A DNA stretch of 64,000 bases from CAUZWH01 sp965247665 (GTDB taxonomy: Bacteria; Pseudomonadota; Alphaproteobacteria; SHVV01): positions 372,001-436,000 of the forward strand of contig CBDFHH010000003.1 of NCBI GenBank assembly GCA_965247665.1, written 5' to 3'. This document shows, one piece after another, positions 8,731-17,104 of the stretch (its first letter is position 1; every line of letters starts with the position of its first letter). A program made the translations under genes and the position numbers. The notes below the pieces were generated by a model. The model saw only the letters and a program-made list of their open reading frames with translations. It searched no databases and was not told the origin of the DNA.

Positions 8731-9879
8731 ATGACTTTGGTGAATAGCGGCGAAAAAATTACCCGCGATACCGATAGGTCCAATATCGAGGCGCCGCTAA
8801 ATCAGTCGTTCCACTTGCCGGGAAGCTACTACAGCAGCGCCGAAGTCTACGCGCTCGAGAAGGACAAGATTTTCATGCGGGATTGGCTGTGCGTCGGCCG
8901 CAACGAGGAGGTGGAGAACGCCGGTGATTACATGGCGTTTCACGTCTTGGATGAGCCGGTCATCGTCGCACGGGACGAAAACGGCGACTTGAACGCCTTC
9001 TGCAACACGTGCCGGCATCGCGGCGTCGAAGTGGCTCAAGGCCAAGGCAATGTGAAGGAGTTCAGCTGCCCCTATCACGGTTGGTTGTACGACCTGTCAG
9101 GCAAGCTGATCGGCTCACCCTATATGAAGGAGCACACCGTCTTCAGCCCGACCGACTGCCGGCTCAAACCGCTGGGTCTCGATCAATGGGCGGGGTGGAT
9201 CTTCGTCACCTTTAATCCCGACCCGCCGCCGCTGGTGGAATTCGTTGCGGATTATGAGAAGGCATTTGGCCTTCTGCGCATGCAGGACTGTCGACTTTCG
9301 AGCAAATTCGATATCGAACTCGAGTGCAACTGGAAGCTGGTGGTTGAGAACCTGCAAGACGTCTACCACTTTCAAACCCTGCATGCGGACAGTTTTGGCG
9401 CACACCTCGAGGTGACCGAGAAGTTCGATTTCGACGTGAAGGAAAACGGTGGCTTCAGTTCCTTCTACACCGGCGCGCCCGATACCCCTGACGGCAAGAC
9501 ACTCGTCGGAAAACTGCCATGGTTGGAGGACAGGCCGATGAATCTCGCCTACTCCGGTTATTTGGCGCCTAACTTTCACGTCTTCGGCCGTATCGACGAA
9601 GTGCATCCGATGGTCGTTTGGCCGCTATCGTCGACCACAACCAAAATGGTGGTCTATCACCTGTTTGCAGAGGAGCATCATCGACAGCCGGAGTTTGCGG
9701 CGAAGGCCGCGATCTACCGCGATTTTATCGCCCTCGTGCTGGAAGAAGACCGGTCCATGGTGGCGTCGCTGCAGCGCGCCATGGAAACCAAGGCGTTCGA
9801 GCCAGGCCCCATGTCGCATATGGAAGTAAACATTCACAATCTGATCAACTACACGGCACAACGAATCTACGGCGATTAG
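8731..9879 (+). CDS. Rieske (2Fe-2S) oxygenase, single-subunit type, copy B
   Basis: This 382-residue oxygenase is collinear with copies A and C. The Rieske cluster ligands are C94-x-H96 and C113-x2-H116; the mononuclear iron motif is D210-x2-H213-x4-H218. The ATG at 8731 follows a purine-rich AGGGGAGGGGAGG stretch, a strong but spread-out ribosome binding site. By eye it is closer to copy C than to A; the last 60 residues include a 25-residue block (from MVASLQRAMETK) identical in B and C. This points to a recent tandem duplication. The gene would need an external ferredoxin/reductase, and none is encoded in the window. The substrate is unknown. Confidence 0.87.
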   Translation: MTLVNSGEKITRDTDRSNIEAPLNQSFHLPGSYYSSAEVYALEKDKIFMRDWLCVGRNEEVENAGDYMAFHVLDEPVIVARDENGDLNAFCNTCRHRGVEVAQGQGNVKEFSCPYHGWLYDLSGKLIGSPYMKEHTVFSPTDCRLKPLGLDQWAGWIFVTFNPDPPPLVEFVADYEKAFGLLRMQDCRLSSKFDIELECNWKLVVENLQDVYHFQTLHADSFGAHLEVTEKFDFDVKENGGFSSFYTGAPDTPDGKTLVGKLPWLEDRPMNLAYSGYLAPNFHVFGRIDEVHPMVVWPLSSTTTKMVVYHLFAEEHHRQPEFAAKAAIYRDFIALVLEEDRSMVASLQRAMETKAFEPGPMSHMEVNIHNLINYTAQRIYGD

Positions 9880-10003
9880 CTTTTTGCGCTGATCGGCTTG
9901 CTTGGCCGCGAGAAGGCGAGCAAAATTTATCGATTGGCCGCCGAGGCACGAGGGGCCGACCCGCTCGTGGCACGGATCTTGCGGCTGAACAACGGAGGAC
10001 ATC

Positions 10004-11149
10004 ATGGTACTGGCGAATGATGGTCGAGCCTCGGAACCGCAGAGCGGCAAAACCAACAGTAGAGTACCGCTTGATCAGGCCTTTCACTTGCCGGGCAATT
10101 TCTACAGCAGCCCCGAGGTCTACGCGCGCGAGAAGGAACGCATCTTCCTCGCCGACTGGATCTGCGTCGGTCGCGTCGAGGAAGTGGACAAGCCCGGCGA
10201 TTACATGACGTTTCGTGTTCTCGATGAACCGGTTCTCGTCACCCGGGCGGATGACGACAGCCTCAATGCGTTCTGCAACACCTGCCGCCACCGCGGGGTC
10301 GAAGTCGCGCAGGGGCAGGGCAACGTCAAAGAGTTTAGCTGTCCCTATCACGGCTGGCTTTACGACCTGAAGGGCCACCTGGTCGGTGCGCCCTATATGA
10401 AAGAGCACACCCGCTTCGACGTTAAGAATTGCCGATTGAAGACCCTTGGTCTGGGAGTCTGGTCGGGATGGATTTTCGTCACCTTCAATCCGGAGGCGCC
10501 GCCGCTTGAGGAATTCGTCGCCGAATACGAACGCGAATTCTCGTTTCTCCGGATGCAGGATTGTCGTTTATCAACGAAGTTCGAAGTCGAACTCGACTGC
10601 AATTGGAAACTCGTAGTCGAAAACCTGCAGGACATCTATCACGTCCAAGTCCTGCACATTGATACCTTCGGCGCTCACATCGATACCGAAAAGTTTAAGT
10701 TCAACGTCAAGGAAGAGCGCGGCGGCTTTAGCTCGTTTTACAATGGCGCACCCGATACCCCGGAGGGGAAGACGCTGTTTGGCAAAATGCCGTGGCTCGA
10801 AGACAAGCCGATGAGCTTCGCATACACCGGTTTCCTGGCGCCGAACTTCCATATTTTCGGGCGTGTCGATGAGTCGCACCCGATGCTCGTATGGCCGCTC
10901 TCGCCGACCAAGTCAAAAATCGTCACGTACCATCTGTTTCCCAAGGTCCACTTCGAACAACCCGATTTCATGGCAAAGGCGGAGGTGTATCGCGACTTCC
11001 TGGTCAAGGTATTGGAGGAGGACCGAACGATGGTCGCCTCGCTCCAGCGGGCGATGGAAACCAAAGCGTTCGAACCCGGGCCGATGTCGCACATGGAGGT
11101 GAACCTCCACAACCTCATCAACTACAACTCGCAACTGATCTACGATTAG
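10004..11149 (+). CDS. Rieske (2Fe-2S) oxygenase, single-subunit type, copy C
   Basis: This 381-residue protein is the tandem paralogue of copy B, 124 bases downstream. It has the same ligand set at the same positions (C94, H96, C113, H116, D210, H213, H218). A clear GGAGG lies 6 bases before the ATG at 10004. The spacer between B and C holds an unassigned open stretch without a start codon (9884-10018). The stop codon TAG overlaps the edge of an inverted repeat at 11147-11202. Copies B and C may form subunits of one oxygenase or act on different intermediates; the sequence does not decide. Confidence 0.87.
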   Translation: MVLANDGRASEPQSGKTNSRVPLDQAFHLPGNFYSSPEVYAREKERIFLADWICVGRVEEVDKPGDYMTFRVLDEPVLVTRADDDSLNAFCNTCRHRGVEVAQGQGNVKEFSCPYHGWLYDLKGHLVGAPYMKEHTRFDVKNCRLKTLGLGVWSGWIFVTFNPEAPPLEEFVAEYEREFSFLRMQDCRLSTKFEVELDCNWKLVVENLQDIYHVQVLHIDTFGAHIDTEKFKFNVKEERGGFSSFYNGAPDTPEGKTLFGKMPWLEDKPMSFAYTGFLAPNFHIFGRVDESHPMLVWPLSPTKSKIVTYHLFPKVHFEQPDFMAKAEVYRDFLVKVLEEDRTMVASLQRAMETKAFEPGPMSHMEVNLHNLINYNSQLIYD

Positions 11150-11202
11150 AGCATTTCATGGTTTGCTTGACGGCTGAGCCGATCACGGTTTGAAATGCGC
11201 TA
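11147..11202. repeat. 56-bp inverted-repeat element, IS630-end-like
   Basis: TAGAGCATTTCA (11147-11158) pairs with TGAAATGCGCTA (11191-11202), 11 of 12 positions. The terminal TAGAGCATTT equals the outer end of the IS630-type remnant at 39424-39699. The flanking TA dinucleotides fit an IS630/Tc1 target. It could be a minimal non-autonomous element or a weak transcription terminator after the Rieske gene. Confidence 0.4.
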
Positions 11203-11656
11203 AATGGCCCGCGACCATGGCCGCTCGCGCGTCGCGCGGGTTCAACAGAAGTTGCGACAGCGCCGGGCGCCTCCACTCGGCAGACCACTGCCGTCCCCCG
11301 CGGGTGCTCTTCCCTGCGCGATCCGTACCTCCTCGACACGGTCCCCTCGTAGCCGTCGCTGCGGAACAGCACCGTCGCCTGCTCGCGCGCCCGCGCCTCC
11401 GGCGCCGCCCATTCCCGGCGCTGGGTGAGACGAATTGCTGGCATGATGCGTTTCCCCGATCTGTTGCATTGGGGCGCGAAATCGCGTTGATTTCGCGCCC
11501 AGTTGCCACAAGAAACGGAAAAATATTTCCGTCATATCAAATAATTAGCGCCGAAGGCGCGAATTTCCGTGTGCACCTGTTCTTTTGTGCAGCGCCCCGG
11601 CGGTGCGAGTTGGTATAGGGTTCTCACGCACTTTCAACCACGCGGGGACGATTGCG
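11203..11656. other. 454-bp stretch without a recognisable gene; contains a perfect hairpin
   Basis: No convincing coding sequence lies here on either strand. A perfect 12-bp inverted repeat with a 5-base loop occupies 11472-11500 (GGGCGCGAAATC and its complement), with no T tract on either side. A minus-strand frame around 11340-11440 contains 'LFRSDGYEGT', faintly like a TetR-family helix, but the rest does not follow. A second small GCGCC/GGCGC hairpin sits near 11545. Confidence 0.4.
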
Positions 11657-12637
11657 ATGCTGAAGGTCGGCGTTGTGGGTTTGGGATGGTGGGGCACGGA
11701 ACTCGCTGAAGCCCTGGAGAAACTTCCTCAACGGGCGGAAATCGTCGCATCGGCATCGCGCGACCCGGCCGATTCCAAGACTTTTGCCGACCGCTTCGGC
11801 GGTCATGCATGCGCCGACTTGGATGATGTCCTCCGACGGCCGGACGTCGACGCGATCGTCCTGGCAACACCGCATTCGCAGCACGCTGCACAGGTAGCCG
11901 CTGCCGCGGCGGCCGCGAAGCACGTCTTCGTCGAAAAACCCTTCACGCTAACGGCAGCCAGCGCAGCCCGAGCCTGCCAAGAGGCCGGGATCGTGCTCGC
12001 GGTCGGGCACAATCGACGCTTTAGTGAGGGAGCCCGTGGTATAAAGAGCCTGCTCGAGGCGGGCGCGTTCGGCACGGTGCTGCATGTCGAAGCGAACTTC
12101 TCCACCAACAGTGCAATGAACTACGTGCCGGAGCAGTGGCGCGCGCAGCGTAGCGAAGCTCCCGGTGGTGCGCTCCCGTCGCTTGGTCTGCACATGATCG
12201 ACACGATGACCTGGTTGCTAGGCCCGATCGAACGTGTTGCCTGCATCGCCAAGCGCCAGGCGCTGCCGGTCGATCTCGACGACACCACGGCCGCTTTGTT
12301 CGAGTTCGCCGGCGGCCCTACCGGGACCCTCGGAACCCATTTCGCGTGCCCTACGACGTCCGCGTTCCGCCTCCAGGGCACGGCCGGCAATGTCGAAGCG
12401 CGGGACGATTTTACCCGCCTCATCTGGCACGCGGCCGGGGAGGGGGCGCGCGCCGAACAACGGCCGGTGGAAGCAAACGATACGCTGGTCGACGAGCTCG
12501 CGGCTTTTGTCGACGCGTGCGAGGGCGGGTCTTCGTTCCCGGTGACGCCGGCGCAGGCGATTCACAACGTCGCCGTTATGGAGGCGATGGTGAAGTCTGC
12601 CGCCCATGCGGGCGCATTCGAGCGGGTGGTTGCGTGA
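11657..12637 (+). CDS. Gfo/Idh/MocA family oxidoreductase
   Basis: This 326-residue NAD(P)-dependent dehydrogenase has the N-terminal Rossmann motif GVVGLGWWG at residues 5-13, the family EKP motif in 'VFVEKPFTLT' near residue 95, and a C-terminal GFO/IDH beta-sheet domain with 'GGALPSLGLHMIDTMTWL'. That GxxxDxxxH-like segment carries the usual catalytic His region. The frame is open from 11585, but the ATG at 11657 fits the Rossmann start. It precedes the 3-hydroxyanthranilate genes by 51 bases and may be co-transcribed. No member of the known 3-hydroxyanthranilate route is a Gfo/Idh enzyme, so its substrate is uncertain. Confidence 0.85.
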   Translation: MLKVGVVGLGWWGTELAEALEKLPQRAEIVASASRDPADSKTFADRFGGHACADLDDVLRRPDVDAIVLATPHSQHAAQVAAAAAAAKHVFVEKPFTLTAASAARACQEAGIVLAVGHNRRFSEGARGIKSLLEAGAFGTVLHVEANFSTNSAMNYVPEQWRAQRSEAPGGALPSLGLHMIDTMTWLLGPIERVACIAKRQALPVDLDDTTAALFEFAGGPTGTLGTHFACPTTSAFRLQGTAGNVEARDDFTRLIWHAAGEGARAEQRPVEANDTLVDELAAFVDACEGGSSFPVTPAQAIHNVAVMEAMVKSAAHAGAFERVVA

Positions 12638-12688
12638 TCGCGTGGCTCACACCGGTTAAGATGCCCACCCATATCAAGGCGACGGACC

Positions 12689-13207
12689 ATGACCAAACTT
12701 GCGGCCTTGAATTTCGACCGTTGGCTCGACGAGCACCGACATCTGCTGAAGCCACCTGTAGGAAATGCGCAGATCTGGGAGGACGCGGACTTCATCATCA
12801 CCGTGGTCGGCGGACCCAATTCCCGCACCGACTATCACGACGATCCGCGTGAAGAGTTCTTTTATCAGTTTCGCGGCAATGCCCACCTCAAGATCATGGA
12901 TCCCGACGAAGGGCCGTACGACATCGCCCTGGGCGAGGGGGCGATCTTCCTGTTGCCGCCACATGTGCGCCATTCACCGCAGCGCGAACCCGACAGTCTG
13001 GGTTTCGTAGTCGAGCAGCGTCGGCGGGAAGGCGAAAGGGACGGTTTCGAATGGTATTGCGAAGAGTGCCGGGCGCTGGTGCACCGCGTCGAACTCCAAC
13101 TCGTGAGCATCGTACGCGACCTGCCGCCGCTGTTCGAGGCGTTCTACGAGAGCGACGAGGCGCGCACCTGTCCCGAATGCGGGGCGCGTCATCCCGGTAA
13201 GGGGTGA
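12689..13207 (+). CDS. nbaC: 3-hydroxyanthranilate 3,4-dioxygenase
   Basis: This 172-residue cupin dioxygenase (EC 1.13.11.6) opens the ring of 3-hydroxyanthranilate to 2-amino-3-carboxymuconate semialdehyde. The iron ligands are H50 and E56 in DYHDDPREEF and H95 in PPHVRHSPQ; the substrate-binding Arg is R46. Two C-x2-C pairs (CEEC and CPEC) form the rubredoxin-like second iron site found in bacterial homodimeric enzymes. Length and motifs match the bacterial enzyme well. It heads a run of four pathway genes on the + strand. 3-hydroxyanthranilate could come from tryptophan via kynurenine or from nitro/amino-benzoates; no kynurenine genes are in the window. Confidence 0.95.
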   Translation: MTKLAALNFDRWLDEHRHLLKPPVGNAQIWEDADFIITVVGGPNSRTDYHDDPREEFFYQFRGNAHLKIMDPDEGPYDIALGEGAIFLLPPHVRHSPQREPDSLGFVVEQRRREGERDGFEWYCEECRALVHRVELQLVSIVRDLPPLFEAFYESDEARTCPECGARHPGKG

Positions 13208-13223
13208 GCCGCGCGATGCTGCG

Positions 13224-14264
13224 ATGACAGTCGTCGACATTCACAGCCATTTCTTCCCCGAAAATTGGCCAGATCTCGCCGAGCGATTCGGCACCCCGGA
13301 TTGGCCGTGGCTCAAGCACCTCGAATCGGGCCGCGCCATGGTCATGGTCGGCGACAAAGAATTTCGCCCGATAACCTCACTGTGCTGGGATCCATCGGCG
13401 CGGATCGAAGATCTCGATCGGCAAGGCGTCGATCTCCAACTTGTCTGCGCCACCCCGGTTCTCTTCGCCTATCAGCGGCCGGCCATGCATGCCGCCGAGT
13501 GTGCGCGGATCTTCAACGATGCGGCGCTCGAATTATGCGAGCGCGGTGGCGGCCGACTGCGGGCGCTCTGCCAGGTGCCTTTGCAAGACACCGACGCCGC
13601 CTGCACCGAATTGAGTCGCGCCATGCGCGCCGGCCATGTCGGTGTGCAGATCGGCAACCATGTCGGCAACCGCGAGCTCGACGACGAAGGAATCATCGCG
13701 TTTCTCCAGCATTGTGCCGACGAGGGCGCGCCCGTGCTCGTGCATCCCTGGGACATGATGGCGCGCGAGCGCATGACCAAATACATGCTGTCATGGACCG
13801 TTGGGATGCCGGCCGAGACTCAACTGTCCATCGTTACGCTGATTCTCGGCGGCGTCTTCGAGCGGCTGCCACGATCGCTGAAGATTTGCTTCGCCCACGG
13901 CGGCGGCGGTTTCGCCTTTCTGCTCGGACGGCTCGAAAACGCGTGGCACCGCCGCGACATTGTGCGCGGCCGCTCGAAACAGCCGCCGAGCGCCTATCTC
14001 GACCGATTCACGGTCGATTCCGCGGTGTTCGACCCGCGCGCGCTAAACCTATTGATCGAGGTCATGGGGGAAGACCGGGTGATGCTGGGCTCGGACTATC
14101 CGTTTCCCCTCGGCGAGGAGAGCATCGGCGAACTCGTGGCGACGGCGCCGGGGCTTTCCGAGCCAATTCGCCACAAGTTGTTTGCCGGCAACGCGAATGC
14201 GTTTTTCCGGCTGGGGATCGAACAACCCGAAACCGCCGCCGGCGAACTGGCCCAAAGCCGATGA
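13224..14264 (+). CDS. nbaD: 2-amino-3-carboxymuconate-6-semialdehyde decarboxylase (ACMSD)
   Basis: This 346-residue amidohydrolase-superfamily decarboxylase (EC 4.1.1.45) has the zinc ligands H7 and H9 in DIHSHFF, a third His in 'VLVHPWD', the catalytic His in CFAHGGGGF, and the Asp ligand in GSDYPFP. Segments such as MTKYMLSWTVGMPAET are diagnostic for ACMSD against other amidohydrolase-2 enzymes. It removes CO2 from the unstable ring-cleavage product made by the dioxygenase 16 bases upstream, steering it away from spontaneous quinolinate formation. It should be co-transcribed with the neighbours. Confidence 0.94.
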   Translation: MTVVDIHSHFFPENWPDLAERFGTPDWPWLKHLESGRAMVMVGDKEFRPITSLCWDPSARIEDLDRQGVDLQLVCATPVLFAYQRPAMHAAECARIFNDAALELCERGGGRLRALCQVPLQDTDAACTELSRAMRAGHVGVQIGNHVGNRELDDEGIIAFLQHCADEGAPVLVHPWDMMARERMTKYMLSWTVGMPAETQLSIVTLILGGVFERLPRSLKICFAHGGGGFAFLLGRLENAWHRRDIVRGRSKQPPSAYLDRFTVDSAVFDPRALNLLIEVMGEDRVMLGSDYPFPLGEESIGELVATAPGLSEPIRHKLFAGNANAFFRLGIEQPETAAGELAQSR

Positions 14265-14321
14265 AACCAATCATCCGTTCTATTAATAATACCCATTAAG
14301 TAATTGAAACAACGTATTTAT

Positions 14322-15116
14322 ATGACTACGAAAAATTCTCTTCCCCGGCAGTTGGCCGAGCGCATACGCGGGGCCTACGACACCGGCACGCCGTGCCAAC
14401 CCGTGCGCGATCAACTCCCTGAAAACGACGTCGACGCGGCCTACGCCATCCAAGAAACGAACACCGGGCACTGGTTGCGAGAGGGCCGGCGCCTGGTTGG
14501 TCGTAAGATCGGCATCACTTCGCACGCGGTGCAGGTTCAGCTCGGCGTCGATCAGCCGGATTTCGGCATGCTGTTCGCCGACATGGCCGTTCCGGACGGT
14601 GAGGAGATCGCAGCGAGTGCAGTGCTGCAGCCGCGCATCGAAGGCGAGGTGGCATTCGTGCTGGAGCGCGATCTCGATCACGAGCAGCCGACCATAGCGG
14701 ACGTCGCCAGCGCGGTGGGCTACGTCACCGCCGCGATCGAGGTGGTCGGCAGCCGCATTGCCGACTGGAACATCAACATTCAGGACACGATCGCCGACAA
14801 CGCTTCGTCTGGGCTGTTCGTGCTCGGCAACGAGCGCCATGCACTGGAGGATTTCGATAGCCGCCTGTGCGGGATGGTGGTTGAGCACCGTGGCCAACCA
14901 GTCAGCACCGGAGCCGGTGCGGCGTGCCTGGGCAATCCCCTCAACGCCGTGATCTGGCTCGCGCGCACGTTGGCGCGACGCGGTCGGGCGCTGCGTGCCG
15001 GCGACATCATCATGTCCGGCGCGCTGGGACCGATGGTACCAGCCGCGGCGGGGGAGGTGTATGAGGTGCGGATTTCCGGGCTGGGTTCGGCCCGCGCGGC
15101 GTTCGCGGCGGATTAG
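14322..15116 (+). CDS. 2-keto-4-pentenoate hydratase
   Basis: This member of the hydratase/decarboxylase (FAH-related) family, about 264 residues, is MhpD/DmpE-like. The segments 'GRKIGITS', LGVDQPDFGMLFADMA and 'QPRIEGEVAFVLERDL' carry the Glu pair and Lys typical of the metal and substrate site. It hydrates 2-oxopent-4-enoate to 4-hydroxy-2-oxovalerate near the end of meta-cleavage routes. A TTG at 14304 would add six residues, but the ATG at 14322 is the simpler start. The preceding 57 bases are AT-rich. It works one step after the decarboxylase encoded 12 bases downstream. Confidence 0.9.
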   Translation: MTTKNSLPRQLAERIRGAYDTGTPCQPVRDQLPENDVDAAYAIQETNTGHWLREGRRLVGRKIGITSHAVQVQLGVDQPDFGMLFADMAVPDGEEIAASAVLQPRIEGEVAFVLERDLDHEQPTIADVASAVGYVTAAIEVVGSRIADWNINIQDTIADNASSGLFVLGNERHALEDFDSRLCGMVVEHRGQPVSTGAGAACLGNPLNAVIWLARTLARRGRALRAGDIIMSGALGPMVPAAAGEVYEVRISGLGSARAAFAAD

Positions 15117-15128
15117 GGGGGCGAGAGG

Positions 15129-15887
15129 ATGGATATCGACGCTGCCGCCGCCGATCTCGACAATGCGACAAGCACCGTGTCGGCAATCGCGCAGCTCTCG
15201 GCGAGCGGGTCATTCGATCTCGACACCGCTTATCGCATCCAAGCGGCCGGTATTGCCCGCCGGGTCGATCGCGGCGAGCGCAGATCCGGCGCGAAAATGG
15301 GGCTGACGAGCCGCGCGAAGGCGGCCCAGATGGGGATCGACGACGTCATTTACGGCCGCTTGACCGACGGCATGTTGGTCGAGGATGGCGGTGTCGCGAA
15401 GGCAGGCGCGTTCATTCATCCGCGAGTCGAACCCGAGATCGCGTTCCTGCTCGACGCGCCGCTGGCCGGCAACGTCTCCCCGGCTCAGGCTTATCGCGCC
15501 GTCGCCGCGGTTGCACCGGCGATCGAAATCATCGATTCACGCTACGCCGATTTCAAATTCTCCCTGACGGACGTCGTGGCCGACAATTGTTCGGCGGCAG
15601 GATACGTGGTCGGTCCGTGGTGCCGGCCCGACCAGGACGTCGCCAATCTCGGTATGGTGCTCGAATTCAACGGCCGCGCCGTGCAGATCGCCTCGTCCGC
15701 GGCAATCCTCGGTCACCCCATGCGATCGTTGGCGGCGGCGGCGCGACTTGCGGCAGCCGGTGGGGAACAGCTCGAAGCGGGTTGGATTCTACTTGCCGGC
15801 GGTGCCACCGCCGCCGAAGCCGCCGTGCCCGGCACCAACGTGCGCCTGTGCGTCGAAAGACTCAGCCAGGTCGGTTTCTCGATCTGA
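15129..15887 (+). CDS. 2-oxo-3-hexenedioate (4-oxalocrotonate) decarboxylase
   Basis: This 252-residue paralogue of the hydratase upstream has the features of the decarboxylase branch: KMGLTSRAKAAQMG, IYGRLTDGML, 'HPRVEPEIAFLL' and IIDSRY. The branch (DmpH/NbaG) releases CO2 from 2-oxohex-3-enedioate to give 2-oxopent-4-enoate, the substrate of the hydratase. In known systems the two enzymes form a complex, so the side-by-side genes make sense. The aminomuconate-semialdehyde dehydrogenase and 2-aminomuconate deaminase needed to connect ACMSD to this step are not in the window. Confidence 0.9.
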   Translation: MDIDAAAADLDNATSTVSAIAQLSASGSFDLDTAYRIQAAGIARRVDRGERRSGAKMGLTSRAKAAQMGIDDVIYGRLTDGMLVEDGGVAKAGAFIHPRVEPEIAFLLDAPLAGNVSPAQAYRAVAAVAPAIEIIDSRYADFKFSLTDVVADNCSAAGYVVGPWCRPDQDVANLGMVLEFNGRAVQIASSAAILGHPMRSLAAAARLAAAGGEQLEAGWILLAGGATAAEAAVPGTNVRLCVERLSQVGFSI

Positions 15888-15900
15888 CCGCCCGGCGGTG

Positions 15901-16055
15901 TTAGCAACCGCCATAGCGCGGCGAGCCGCCATCGACCGGGCCAGCGCCGTGGTAAAGCTGCGAGATGTCGGCCCAATAGGTCGCGGTCTCGCACATCGAA
16001 CAGGGGCGAAAGGTCGAATACATCACGCAACCCGCGAGATTGCCGGCTCCTAGTC
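15901..16055 (-). pseudogene. Remnant of a zinc-dependent nucleoside/guanine deaminase-like gene (C-terminal part)
   Basis: On the minus strand the frame ending at TAA 15901-15903 reads LAGCVMYSTFRPCSMCETA, then YWADISQLYHGAG. PCSMC is the PC-x2-C zinc motif of the cytidine/deoxycytidylate deaminase fold, in the right distance from the C-terminus. Just upstream, stop codons interrupt what looks like the helix before the motif, near 16057-16110 ('AATLRAG' then stops). The H-x-E zinc/proton-shuttle half is missing, so the enzyme is dead. Confidence 0.6.
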
Positions 16056-16200
16056 TAGCTAGCCGGCGCGAAGCGTCGCGGCGCTCCCATCGCGATCATG
16101 TGCGGCCGCGAGCGGCTGCCCAAGGTCCAACCTGCGCTCCGAGTCCACGATTTCGAGAAGGACGCCGGTGGCTTCCGCTTCCAATTGACGGTGAATTGAC

Positions 16201-17100
16201 ATGAATGCGAACGAGTACCTTGCTGCTGTATTACGCGACCAAACCCTCGGTGACGACAGCTATGAAATGACGGAGCTGCGCCGCCAGCGCGACCATGTAG
16301 AAGTTCTCTTGAGGACTGCATTTCCAGGAGCGGAATTGACGATCCGGTACGGTGGCTCGAAGGCGAAAGGCACATTGATCCGTGAGGCCTACGATCTCGA
16401 CATCGTTGCCTATTTCGCGCACGGCGACGTGACTGCCGGGGATTCGCTCGTCGCGATCTACGCGGCGGTGCGCGATGTGCTCGCAACCCAATATTGGGTA
16501 GACGAAAAAACCTCCGCGCTTCGTCTCAGGAGCAAAGAGGAGAGCACCTACGGGCAAAGCCTGCACATTGACGTCGTGCCGGGCAGGTTCACCGACGAGG
16601 CTCGGACTGACTGCTACCTTCATCAAGTTGGGGGCGGCAAGGATCGTCTCAAAACGAATCTCGACATTCATGTTGCGCACGTTCGGGAAAGCGGTATCCG
16701 AGATTCACTCCGCTTGCTAAAGCTGTTCCGGGTGCGTGGCGACCTTTCGGTCAAGCAGTTCGTATTCGAGCTCCTTGCCATCAGGCTCTTGGAGGGGAGG
16801 GCCTGTGACGCGCTGGCAAACCAATTTCGGTATGTCCTCCATGCAATTAACAATTCGAGCGTTCCACCCTGTGTCGAGGACCCTGCCAATCCAAACGGCA
16901 ACGATCTCTCGCCACTTCTTCGAGGTGCTGTCTGGGATGATCTGCGGGACGCTGCCGCCCAGAAACTAGGTTCAATCGATAACGACTGCTGGGCACTGGT
17001 CTTTGGCGATGTCGTGGCGCAGCACGCCGGGGAAGCCGGGGCGCGGGCACTTGCCGCACCGGCAATTGTGGGGGCAACCGTGAAGCCCTGGGCGCGATGA
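16201..17100 (+). CDS. CD-NTase-like nucleotidyltransferase (CBASS-type oligonucleotide cyclase candidate)
   Basis: This 299-residue protein of the Pol-beta/OAS-like nucleotidyltransferase superfamily has the core GG-S motif at G51-G52-S53 in 'IRYGGSKAKGT', the metal-binding pair D65-x-D67 in 'EAYDLDIVAYF', and the third acidic residue D124 in LHIDVVPG. A helical OAS-type second half follows ('SGIRDSLRLLKLFRVRG', then 'VKQFVFELLAI'). This layout matches cyclic-oligonucleotide synthases of CBASS anti-phage systems more than CCA or kanamycin transferases. The gene ends 4 bases before an E2-like gene, so the two are almost certainly translated together. No classical effector (membrane, phospholipase or nuclease) lies beside it. 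The nucleotide product cannot be predicted from sequence alone. Confidence 0.75.
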   Translation: MNANEYLAAVLRDQTLGDDSYEMTELRRQRDHVEVLLRTAFPGAELTIRYGGSKAKGTLIREAYDLDIVAYFAHGDVTAGDSLVAIYAAVRDVLATQYWVDEKTSALRLRSKEESTYGQSLHIDVVPGRFTDEARTDCYLHQVGGGKDRLKTNLDIHVAHVRESGIRDSLRLLKLFRVRGDLSVKQFVFELLAIRLLEGRACDALANQFRYVLHAINNSSVPPCVEDPANPNGNDLSPLLRGAVWDDLRDAAAQKLGSIDNDCWALVFGDVVAQHAGEAGARALAAPAIVGATVKPWAR

Positions 17101-17104
17101 ACTC

